The translations under genes were made by a program, and so were the position numbers. Under the pieces are notes generated by a model that saw nothing but the letters and a program-made list of their open reading frames with translations, made no database searches and was not told the DNA's origin. From Ichthyophis bannanicus (taxonomy: Eukaryota > Chordata > Amphibia > Gymnophiona > Ichthyophiidae), in contig CM066031.1 in the NCBI GenBank assembly GCA_033557465.1, forward strand, positions 1,670,966,800 through 1,671,030,799: 64,000 bases of DNA. The letters are read 5' to 3'. This document shows, piece by piece, positions 30,353 through 39,820 of the stretch; the stretch's first letter is position 1, and each line of letters begins with the position of its first letter.

Positions 30353-31868
30353 TGCCACCCACCCACTCCCTGGACCTTGAGGGTTAAGGGAGGGGCTGGC
30401 CTTGGTTGCCCTTGAGGGGAAGGTTGTAGTTGTGTTGGAGCTCAAGTAGTAAGGCAAGGCAAAGAAAATTTCTTTTGTGAGGTTTATTTCCCGCTTTCGC
30501 AGTTCAAATGCAGCAGACGTAAAGGAAACAATGTAACATAAAACAAGGCTGAGAAATTTAACTAAACAAGGCTTTTTACTGCTTGGCTAAATGTCCATTC
30601 TGGATCACATTCAATTGTCATGTGACCTCCTTTCAGTAACGTAACAGAAAACTCTGGTAACAGCAATGCTCCTGAATTGCACACAATATGCTTTTACTTA
30701 TTCTCTTCACATAAGCTTCTTTAGCATGGCAATCAGTGAGGTAAGTTTCTTATATTCCTTCATAAAACATTGGCAAGCATATCATTTAAATGTCCTTTTG
30801 AATCACACAAGTAGAGCAGTCCATCGGGACTTCCTGCTCTGTAGACGGCAGAGAAATTAAAGGCATTTCTTCCTCACAGCTGCTCATAGGCTTTGCTACG
30901 TTATTGGGAGAAACTGCTCTGCTCTTCAGGAACTCCCTGAATTCAGTGAGAAGTAATTCAGCCCGTGTATTTTCTGAACTAGACTGAGAATATCCTCCTT
31001 CAGGTAAATGCTTGTTTACAGTTCTTATCTCTTGGCAATTATCAGTGCTTCTACTCCGACAAGAGTTCAGCGTGTAAGCATTTCCCTTCCCCCACCTATC
31101 TCCAAATGAAAGTGCAGGGTAAAACGCTTCAGCTGTGCTTGGAGAGTCTTTCAGAGTTTTAAAAGGAAAACAGTTAGGCTTCTCTTGGCTTAACCAATTA
31201 CTATCAAACTTTCTGCCTTTGTCCTGTCTTTCACAATTAAAGTTCACTTTTTCTGGCTTCCCACTGTTAAGCTTGCTAGCCGTTCTAAACCCACCAGATA
31301 CCTTGTGCTGGGGCTTCTTCCAGGGTATTTCTTTCTCCCACTGCCTCCTGTTCCAAGGTTCTGCTTGGTCCTTTAAACTCCTGAGCTGCAGCCTTGGGTT
31401 TCTCAGTGCCTTTGAATTCTTCTGCTTACAGAAGTCTTTCTTTGCCCCTGAGTCTCCCAGGTCCTGTCTGCTCCTTCGTGGATCACAGCTGCTTAGTGGT
31501 TCTCTCACCAACGGTTCCTGGTCATCTGATCTGTCCTCATCCAGGTGCTTGTGTCCTGACTCCTCCTCTCCTTGCTCCACTCCTTGCCAATCTCGCTGAT
31601 CGTCTCTTTGCCCTTCTCGCTCACTTTCAAACTGTTTCTGTTTCTCAGTTCTTAACAAGCTGGCTGAATATTGCACTGCCCGCCTCCTGCTTGGGCGTGC
31701 CCAATCAGGGACTTGGCTTCTCTCCTGCCTTGAGGTGAGGTGTGGTTCCTGATTAGCTCTGTGTTTTTTCCTCTCAGAAGAGAAAATCCTGCATTCCCCT
31801 GCAGTACCGGTTCTCTCCACCGGATCAATATCAGTTTCCATTGCTTCACAAGAGTCTGCTACATCACA
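30353..31868 (-). repeat. Solo LTR (minus strand), Gypsy family C
   Basis: 1,516 bp. In minus orientation it starts TGTGATGTAGCAGAC and ends GGTGGCA. TSD ACCT lies at 30349-30352 and 31869-31872. No internal region is attached. The poly(A)-signal region (GAAATAAACC on the minus strand) is near 30485. It is related to the LTR at 51533-53211. Confidence 0.85.
30786..31868 (-). CDS. LTR-encoded reading frame, family C
   Basis: The frame is open from LTR base 1 (TGT at 31868-31866); the first ATG is codon 10 at 31841. It ends at 30786 after about 360 codons. Composition is very rich in Arg, Glu, Ser, Gln and Lys. The C-terminal part contains AELLLTEFREFLKSRAVSP, then CEEEMPLISLPSTEQEVPMDCSTC. 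The protein aligns along its length with that of 52048-53211. Complete openness over 1.08 kb in a solo LTR argues for past selection on the protein. Function unknown. Confidence 0.62.
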   Translation of the reverse strand, partial: CDVADSCEAMETDIDPVERTGTAGECRIFSSERKKHRANQEPHLTSRQERSQVPDWARPSRRRAVQYSASLLRTEKQKQFESEREGQRDDQRDWQGVEQGEEESGHKHLDEDRSDDQEPLVREPLSSCDPRRSRQDLGDSGAKKDFCKQKNSKALRNPRLQLRSLKDQAEPWNRRQWEKEIPWKKPQHKVSGGFRTASKLNSGKPEKVNFNCERQDKGRKFDSNWLSQEKPNCFPFKTLKDSPSTAEAFYPALSFGDRWGKGNAYTLNSCRSRSTDNCQEIRTVNKHLPEGGYSQSSSENTRAELLLTEFREFLKSRAVSPNNVAKPMSSCEEEMPLISLPSTEQEVPMDCSTCVIQKDI

Positions 31869-32689
31869 ACCTGTACTGACTTTTGGATCTGGACTATACA
31901 GGAAATTAGTGATAATTAGTAATCGGTCTCTTGTGAGTAACAGGGCCTCACAGACCGCAAGATGGATTTCTTGCTGAGGAGCCAGTTTGCCATGGTAGTG
32001 GCTATCCTACAATTGGCAGTATGTACCAGCCTGACATCTCGAGCCCTGCTCCAGTGGATTCAGTCTCTTCTGCTTGATGATATTACCTCTCTTTTGGAGT
32101 CGGCTATGGCCTTCCTTTCTGATGCCATGTATGACCTGGCATATTTGGGGGCCAGGGATGGTGCCCTGATGATGGTGTCACAATGTTGGATTTGACTCTG
32201 GCACTGAGTAGCGGACACATCTTCCAAAGCCTGGTTGACTCACCTGGCCTTTAAAGGGAAGCCTCTGTTTGGAATTGATTTGGAGAAGTTGGTGAAGGAC
32301 CTAGGTGCGACAAAATCTTACCACCTCTCGGAGGGCAGGTCCAAGGGGCCTGTGAAGTGAGCTAGTGCTAATCTCACCAGCCTCCGCCTGATCACCAAGG
32401 GCATGCTTGCCAGATTCCAGGGGATCTTGGGACTATCGTCATTACTGACCTCATAAACCTTTCTTCCCCTTTGCTTCAGGACCCTGGGCTCATTCTCAGT
32501 CCTTTCGTGGAGCACGTGGGCCCAGAGACTTGGTCCCCTCCAGAGGAGGATCCTCCCAGGCTATACAATGAAGATTTGGGGGCCCATTCCGTGGTGCCTC
32601 TGGTGGGCGGCAGGCTTCATCTCTTCTTTCAGGAATGGGCCCAGGTTACCAAGGATCACTGGGTGCTAGACACCATTTAGTTCAGCTGT

Positions 32690-33270
32690 GTCCTGGAAGG
32701 CAAAGAGCTGATTCCCAATGCCTTCATCATCTCCCCATGTGGGTCTGCGATCAAAGGTGCCGCTGTGTGGACCACCTTGGACAAGTTGCTATGCCTAAAA
32801 GCGGTAATGCTTGTCCCCCCAGATGAGTGAGGTAAGGGCAGATACTCCAGATATTTTGTGGTGCCAAAGAAGGACGGTTCCTTCTAACCCGTTCTGGACC
32901 TGTCAATGAGCACTTGCGTGTCCTGCACTTAAGGATGGAAACCTTGTACTCTGTGATTCAAGCAGTGTGCTGAGGGGAATTCTTGACTTCTCTGGGTCTG
33001 GTTGAGGTGTATTTTCTTATACTGATCTGGGTGGATCAGCGCCCTCCCTTTGGGCTCTCCACCGACTCCCGGACTTTCTGCAATGTCATGGTGATGGCAG
33101 CCGTGGCGCTGAGGGATCTGTGTCCATTCCTTTCTGGACAACTGGCTCATCTGAACCCATTCTCTGTCAGAAGCATCTTGGGTGACATCCCGAGCGGTGT
33201 CCTTCTTGGAAAGTCTTGGCTGGGTGATCAATCAGGAAACAAGCCAGCTTTTGCCTTTCCAGTCCTTGGA
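32690..33270 (+). pseudogene. DIRS-E reverse transcriptase remnant
   Basis: Upstream GGRLHLFFQEWAQVTKDHWV (about 32605-32670) equals GGRLTLYAHRW of DIRS-A. RYSRYFVVPKKDGSF lies at about 32838-32885 and a decayed FLDNWLI (for YLDDWLI) at about 33134-33155. Stops occur throughout. Confidence 0.62.
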
Positions 33271-34432
33271 TAACTGATTAGGTTTAAAGAAGACCAGATA
33301 TTAGAATCCAACCTTTCACATTTCAAGGGAAAGTGAAAAACATTGTGGAAAAATTAAGCCAACTTAATAGGATTCAGATAATATAAAATGATACATTCAC
33401 TAAAATTTGCACTATTCTTGGGCTGGCTTGATGGTTCAGTGGTAAGCGTTATGTGCTAGCATGTAGAGAACCTGGATTTGAAGATACTGCAGAGGCAGTG
33501 TTTATAATTCTAGGAGGGAGTGGATCCCAGTCATCAAATAGAAGCAACACTTATTGACTAGAGTTAGGGTCTGTGTTATCTGGATTTCAGAGGGCTGCTG
33601 CTATTCCTCTTATCAGCTAGGTTTGGTTGGAGATTCACAGCACACCCTATTTTAATGTTGCTGGATTGGAGGAAGGAGCAGTGACATAGGAAAGTGTGGG
33701 AGGAAGGTTCTGGAGGCCTAATTTAGGCTTTTAGGTAGGAAGTTGAAATCCAGAACTTGCAGAGTTGCATTCTCTGAAATGCTAATCGTTCCATGTGCAG
33801 GACCCAAAAGGTAGACAGAGACAATGGTGCAAGGAAGAGGGCTTTGGATTTGTTAGGAACTGAGCAATATTCTGGGGAAAGGAGGGGCTTTTCTGAAGGG
33901 ATGGGCTCCACCTTAATCGGGATGGAACCAGGCTGCTGGTATTAACCTTTAAAAATGAGATAGAGCAGCTTTTAAACTAGATAATAGGGGAAAGTCGACA
34001 GTTGCCTAAGAACGCATGGCTCAGAAGGATGTATCCGTCAAGGATACTAGCAAAAGACTGAAGTTAGAACATATCAGCAGAGAGGTTCCAATAGAGACAA
34101 AAGTAACCCAAATGCCCTTAAGTACAGAGCAGACAGAGCTTAAAATCTCATATCCAACAAATTGCTAAATCCTGTTGCTTTTTTCTCTTCAACGTTAACA
34201 AGATTCATCCTTTCCTCTCTGTCTCTACTAGTAAGACTCTAGTTCACTCTCTTATCACAGGTCTGCGACTAAAAAGCTGTTTGATTATTTTCATCTAATT
34301 TCCATGTATTTTGGTGTGCTGAAAACAAATAAAATATTGAAAAAACTCCTAGACGTCATGATTTGCCACAACATGCAAAATTGTCATCAAATTTTTTCAA
34401 ATTACTATTAATTAATTCAAATTACAATTAAT
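33271..34432. other. Unassigned sequence with a SINE-like block
   Basis: No gene is seen. Apart from the tRNA-like block at 33429 nothing is recognised; 34180-34345 has an AATAAAATATTGAAAA end that may be an old retroposon tail. Confidence 0.45.
33429..33495 (+). repeat. tRNA-derived SINE-like head
   Basis: TGGTTCAGTGGTAAGCG resembles a tRNA D-arm/A box, and GAACCTGGATTTGAA, about 40 bases on, a degenerate T-arm/B box. The spacing fits a pol III promoter. It does not fold as an intact tRNA, and no clear tail or TSD was found. Confidence 0.45.
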
Positions 34433-34816
34433 TCACATAAGTGCATTTAAGATATAAAATGCCAAAAAAACCTTAAAGGGGTTGTCCGAGTTATGTAAAA
34501 AAAATATACCACTGTAAATCTGATGGTCAGCAATATATACATAAGCTAAGCAAGTTTTAAGTCCGTGCTTATAATGGTAGAAGGGGTTAATCTTTCCTGA
34601 AGAATCCAGTGTGAGGGAGACACAGGGCAGATAGCAGCAGCTCCGGTCAGTGCAGGGGGGCGTGGCCAGCACTGTGACATCTCGTGTACAGACACAGAGC
34701 TGCTCTCTCCTGCATGCCAGACTTGTGCACAAATCATCATCAGGTTCTTGGTTCTAGGCTGTTCACACTTTTTCATAGCAATTCGTGTTAGCTTGTCATT
34801 CTTCAACCATTTTGTT
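34433..34816 (+). other. Leader of the Cys-containing gene, possibly part of its element
   Basis: It contains AAAGGGGTTGTCCGAGTTAT, a phrase that looks like a dispersed repeat, then a GC-richer stretch to the ATG at 34817. No separate gene is recognised. Confidence 0.4.
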
Positions 34817-35329
34817 ATGGCTCCGCGAAAGTGTATTAATTTGCCAGACAGTTTCTGTTTCATCTGTGGTGAATATACAGTGTTGAAGCAACAGCAGAAT
34901 ATTACAGACTTTGTGAAAAAAGTATACTTTGCATACTTTCGACTAAAAATTGGAGATCAAGATAAAGTCTGGGCGCCTCATAAAGTGTGGAAACGGTGTG
35001 TTGAGGACTTCTGAAACTGGTTCAAGGGTAAGAAAAAACCTTTCCATTATGGGATTCCTATGGTATGGCAAGAGCAAAAGAACCATAGTGACGACTGTTA
35101 CTTTTGTTCATGCGATGTGAAAGAGTTTAATTCCAAATGGAAGCATTCCATTTCATACCCCAATCTTCACTCGGCAATTCGTCCCATCCCCTATGGCACA
35201 GATATACCAGTACCCAAGCTCCCTGCTACCTTGGAAGAGATACCTAGCTCCAGTGAAGGTGAAGTCATACCTGAACCAGATGACAAATCAAGTTCTGACT
35301 TTGAAGATGATACAAGACCAAAATTGTTA
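34817..35329 (+). pseudogene. Cys-containing protein of a multicopy metazoan family, 5' half
   Basis: ATG at 34817 (MAPRKCINLPDSFCFICGEY). The frame is broken by TGA at 35012-35014, then continues WFKGKKKPFHYGIPMVWQEQ, DDCYFCSCDV, YPNLHSAIRPIPYG and an acidic region (EVIPEPDDKSSSDFEDD). It has CxxC-type pairs at the N-terminus and CYFC. From memory, proteins of this pattern are found as many unnamed copies in animal genomes and behave like a transposon or dispersed gene family; I cannot name a domain. DIRS-C is inserted directly after KLL; the other half is at 48351. Confidence 0.6.
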
Positions 35330-35489
35330 TCTCCAGGAACAAGCAGGAATGAGTCCTCACATATGGGTACGTCGGAACCGACGGAGCCTGCGCGGGAAAG
35401 CTCCCCAGCTTCCCAGAAGGAAAGCTTTTGGGGCTTCCCACAGCGCATGCGTGCTGCCTTCCCGCCTTCCTGACCAACTCTCCTCAGTT
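35330..35489 (+). repeat. DIRS-C left inverted terminal repeat
   Basis: Matches the reverse complement of 48168-48340 up to CTGACCAACTCTCCTCAG. Confidence 0.9.
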
Positions 35490-35706
35490 TCTCTTTTTCC
35501 GCGGAGCCAGCAGGTCGTGTTCCTGTCACCGCTGAAGAAGTTGTTATTTTAATTTGTTTCTTTGGCCGCGTGTCTGCCTTCCCCGATTCCGAACCGGTAC
35601 CGCCGGTCTTTTTTCTTTTATTTAAAAAAAAAAAAAATGTATCTTTTTTTCTCTTCACTTGGTGTGTTTTCTTGTGAGGCCTACAGGCCTGCACAAATTC
35701 TTCCTC

Positions 35707-37531
35707 ATGGAGAAGCCAGCTTCTGGTTTCAAAAAATGCACCAAGTGTTCTAGTACTATTTCAGTCACAGACACCCATGAATGGTGTCTTAAATGTTTGG
35801 GACCTGACCATTCTATTTCGGATTGTCCTTCCTGCTCTCTGATGTCCAAACGTGGCTTACAGAACCGAGCAGCCAAATTCCATATGCTGTTTTCTACAGA
35901 TAATCCAGCATCAACATCCTCCAGGTCTTCCTCTCCGGATGGATCTCAGGTAACCAAACATGTTTCAGGCAAGTCCTCAAAGGGCAAATCTTCCTCTAAG
36001 CAGCGAGAGGCTCTTGGGTTCGACCCTGAGGACCCTGCCCCAGCCAAACAACCCCGGCGGGAAGCTCCGGCTTCCAAAGCTCCTCCTATGGGGTTACAGG
36101 TTGACATCGATGGCACGGCCTCGACCGATCACCTGTTAGACTGCTCTGGGGTACCGGCTCAAACCGGTACCGACATCCAGGCAGTTGTGGCGTCTATGGG
36201 TACTACTGTACAAACCATGCAGCAGGCCATAATGGCTTTCATTAACGCTGCAACGCCCTCGGTACCGCAACCGTTGGTTCCGACCCCAGTTCCGGTACCA
36301 CAACCGATGCCGGTTCCCAGAGCATCTACTTCGCGTAGACTGCCGGTTCCGGTCCCCGGTTCCGGGGACTTTCTCGATACCGACCCGGTTCCCGGTACGC
36401 CCGATGTCGATACTGGCCGGTACGCGTATCGGTCTTTGGAAGCAAATAGGCGATACTTTGAGTCTTCTGAGGATGGCGATACCTCAGATGATTCTGATGA
36501 AGCATCCCTGATTCTTCCTGAGGAGCCCTCTTCCCCCAAGAGGAGAATGTCTCCTCCAGAGGATTTGTCCTTTCAGGACTTCATCCTTGAAGTAGCCAAA
36601 GGACTCTCAATTACAGTATCCTCTGAAAAAGAACCTAGAGCAAAAAAATTAGACATTTTAGGATACTCTAAGGTTCCCAAAGAGGCAGTCACCTTGCCTA
36701 TTCATGATATTCTCCAAGAACCCATGATGGACTTATGGGAGGCTCCTCTTACTCTATCTCCACATTCTCGACGGTTGGACACCATGTATCGGGTCCCTCC
36801 TTCTCCTGGATTTCAGAAAACACAGCTTCCTCACCATTCCATTGTGGTGAAGTCTGCTATGAAAAAGATAAAGAGTACCAAAAGGCACGCTTCTACCCCT
36901 TCCAGGAAGAGAATGTGGGACTTTGGATGCTTTTGGCAGGAAAATCTTTCAGGCTAGTATGCTTATTGCCAGAATCAACTCATATAGTCTCTATATGGGC
37001 ATGTTTCTGAAAGAGCTTGCTCTTAAGATACGAGCTTTTCTCCCCTTTATCCCAGAGGATAGACAAGAGGAATTCCTGCTTCTTTTAAAGCATACCCAGG
37101 ATGTGTCAAAGTTCTCCAATAGGGCTGCCTTTGACTCCTTTGAGGGTGCTAGCAGAGCATCTGGCATAGCTATAGCTGCTCGCCGAATTGCTTGGCTCCA
37201 GGCCTCTGACCTGGAGTCCTGGGTACAAGATGGCCTCGGCAATTTACCTTGTACAGGTGAAAATCTGTTTGGCAAAGAGTGGCAAGTCCAAGCCACTCAA
37301 ATGGATGCAGAGAATGCTGCTTTAGATAGACTTTCTAAGTCTACTTCTATCCCTGCCAAGAAAAAGTACTTTAAGAAATCTTTCTACAAAAAGACAAGAT
37401 TTGGTACCAATGCTGGCCAATCATCTTCTCAGGTTCGCTTTGCTCCTAAGCGTCAGCAAGCTAAACAGGCCAGAACAAAACCTGCAAGGGCTGCTACCCT
37501 TCAACAGTCCCAACCCCCTCAGGGTTTTTGA
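35707..37531 (+). pseudogene. DIRS-C gag, one frameshift
   Basis: ATG at 35707 (MEKPASGFKKCTKC). The Cys-rich opening (CTKC, CLKCLGPDH, CPSCSLMSKRG) is followed by a long Pro/Val/Thr-rich stretch of CCGGTTCC-like repeats, an acidic segment (SSEDGDTSDDSDEAS), the MYRVPPSPGFQKTQLPHHS block, and after a one-base shift near 36910 AFGRKIFQASMLIARINSYS, FLPFIPEDRQEEFLLLLKHT, LESWVQDGLGNLPCTGENLF and a basic end to the stop at 37529-37531. This is the best-preserved gag of the window and shows the full domain order. Confidence 0.85.
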
Positions 37532-37534
37532 CTT

Positions 37535-39455
37535 ACTTCTAGAGAAACATACCCTTTCTGGCTGTGCAGCAACCAGAGCCTCTCACTATTCCAGGAAGGC
37601 TGACTCATTTTGCTCCCAGATGGGAACAAATCACAACAGAGCAGTGGACCCTCTCTATCATCAGAGAGGGCTACAAACTGCATTTTTCCAGCCTTCCTCT
37701 CTATCCCAGGGTGAGACATTTCATCTCTCCCCCATCTCTTCTACCCCTGTTGGAGCAGGAAGTGAACACCTTGCTTGCCCAAGGGGCAATAGAACAGGTT
37801 CCTCTTCTTCAACAGGGCTCAGGGTTCTACTCCCCCTATTTTTTTCATACCAAAGAAAACAGGGGGTCACAGACCCATCCTAGATCTGAGAGAATTAAAC
37901 AAATTTCTGTACAAGGAAAAATTCAAAATGCTCTCTCTGGGTACTCTCCTTCCTTACCTACAGAGTCAGGACTGGCTTTGTTCTCTAGACCTAAAGGATG
38001 CATACACACATATACTCATCCACCCATCCCACAGAAAATTCCTTCGATTTCTGTTCCAGGGAAAACATTTCCAGTACAGAGTACTCCCCTTCGGTCTAGC
38101 CTCTGCTCCAAGAGTGTTCACAAAATGCATGTCAGTAGTGGCTGCATTTCTACGCACTCAGGAAATCTTTGTCTTCCCATACCTGGACGACTGGCTCATC
38201 CGAGCTCCATCTCAGTCTCAGGCTCAGACTTCCCTGGACCACACCATCTGCATTCTGCAGTATCTGGGACTTGTCATCAATCTGCCAAAGTCTCAACTCA
38301 CCCCTACTCAATCCCTAGAATTCATAGGGGCCTGGCTAGATACCACCACAGCAAGGGCCTATCTTCCCCAGGCACGTTGCCACCGGCTAGTGCACCTGGC
38401 CTCTCAGATTCAGTCCAGAAGCCACTTGACTGCCCGAGAGATGTTACAATTGCTAGGCCACATGGCCTCCACAGTTCATGTGGTGCCTTATGCTCGCCTG
38501 CATATGAGAGCAGCTCAATGGACTCTGTCCACCCAGTGGACCCAAGCATCAGGAGCTCTCTCCGACCAAATAGAAACCTCCAAACATCTCTTTTGGTCTC
38601 TCCAGTGGTGGATGTCCATTCAAAACCTGTTGCTGGGGTCCCCCTTCCAACCGCTACTACCCCAAGCAACCCTCACTACAGATGCCTCCCAGACAGGCTG
38701 GGGAGCTCATCTTCAAGACCTCTCCACTCAAGGCCTTTGGTCTCCGCAGGAGACCGCCCTTCATATCAACCTTCTGGAGCTTCGAGCAATTTTCCTTGCT
38801 CTCAAGGTCTTTCATACCCTCCTCTACAACATGACAGTTCTTGTTCATACCGACAATCAAGTAGCCATGTTCTACGTAAACAAACAGGGAGGGACTGGCT
38901 CTCTGTCGCTTTGCAACGAAGCTCTCAGACTGTGGGCCTTCGCCAGAGAGCATCAAATCCATCTCCTGGCAGTATATCTCCCAGGAATTCAAAACTCTTG
39001 GGCAGACAGACTCAGCCGAGTTCTGCTTCCACATGAGTGGTCCCTGCACATGGATCAGGTACTCAGAATCTTTCAGAAATGGGGAACCCCGGACATAGAC
39101 CTCTTTGCAAGTCCGTGGAATGCCAAACTTCCCCGGTTCTGTTCCAGGACTCCGTGTCAGGGGGTTCAGGCCAAGGATGCCTTCCTCCTTCATTGGGGTC
39201 AGGGCCTCCTGTATGCCTTTCCACCCATTCCTTTGATTCCCAAGACTCTTCAAACTGCAGAGGGATCACGGATCTATGATCCTCATAGCTCCACGCTGGC
39301 CACGCCAAGTGTGGTTCCCTCTACTTCTGCATCTCTCCCAGGGACCCTCCCTGGACCTGGGAGCTGCTCCAGACCTTCTGTCTCAGGAGGAAGGGACTTT
39401 GTGGCACCCAAACCCCAAGTCCCTTCACCTCAGGGCATGGTTGCTGAAGGCCTAG
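37535..39455 (+). pseudogene. DIRS-C reverse transcriptase - RNase H - methyltransferase-like polyprotein
   Basis: Frame 1 carries PGRLTHFAPRWEQIT and GSGFYSPYFF to about 37850. The frame then changes to LCSLDLKDAYTHILIHPSHR, VLPFGLASAPRVF and YLDDWLI (about 38185). RNase H: LTTDASQTGWGAHL, LELRAIFLAL, HTDNQVAMFYVNKQGG, ADRLSR. Methyltransferase-like: PDIDLFASPWNAKLPRF, KDAFLLHWGQGLLYAFPP; one more frame change near 39260. The stop at 39453-39455 overlaps the recombinase ATG (39437) by 19 bases. Only about two indels separate it from an open frame. Confidence 0.88.
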
Positions 39456-39765
39456 ACCTTCAAGACTTAGATGTCTCGCAACAAGTGAAGGATATCCTCC
39501 ATGCTTCCAGGATACCTTCCACAAGACGTTCCTATGCTTTTTTTTTTTTTTTTTATTATTTAAATTTTTATTAACATTCAGCTTTAATACAAGTGACATC
39601 AATCAGGTGGTACCACCCACCCCTCAAAAGGAACAAGAACAAGAACATTTCCACTCCCTCCACAAGAAGAAACCCATCCCAGATACATTATTCATACATC
39701 CTGTGCTCTGTAGATTCGTAAAGCCAGGGCGTGTCCCCTCCCCTTACCCAGTTGTAGCTCTTACA

Positions 39766-39818
39766 ACCCAGTCCCCCCCCCCTTCCCCACCCCCCCCTCC
39801 CTCCCCCCCCCCTCCCTA
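39766..39818 (-). other. G-rich 3' UTR tract of the L1
   Basis: On the L1 sense strand this is a run of G tracts (GGGAGGGGGGGGGAGGGAGG and more) between ORF2 stop and poly(A). Four or more G-tracts of three or more lie within about 50 bases, so G-quadruplex formation is possible. Mammalian L1 3' UTRs have a similar polypurine/G4 tract. Confidence 0.65.
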
Positions 39819-39820
39819 GG

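Larger units (their letters stand above)
28002..33270 (+). mobile_element. DIRS-E: old DIRS-like element of another family, 3' truncated
   Basis: The left end TGTCCTGCTAGACCAGTCCA and the 200 bases after it differ from DIRS-A to D. A gag remnant lies at about 28830-29800 and 31930-32700, and an RT remnant at 32700-33270. No recombinase, internal complementary region or right terminal repeat is visible, so it is truncated after RT. It is interrupted at 30353 by a solo LTR and perhaps by another repeat at about 29870-30348. The limits are approximate. Confidence 0.6.

Noticed and set aside
31135..31738. Plus-strand frames of 114-154 residues inside the reverse solo LTR
   Set aside because: Ser/Leu/Cys-rich shadows of the minus-strand LTR frame, which is longer and has homologues.
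37564..39036. Single 490-residue protein in DIRS-C as an independent gene
   Set aside because: Its first third is true RT; after about 37850 the RT motifs move to the next frame, and the rest is a Ser/Pro-rich shadow.
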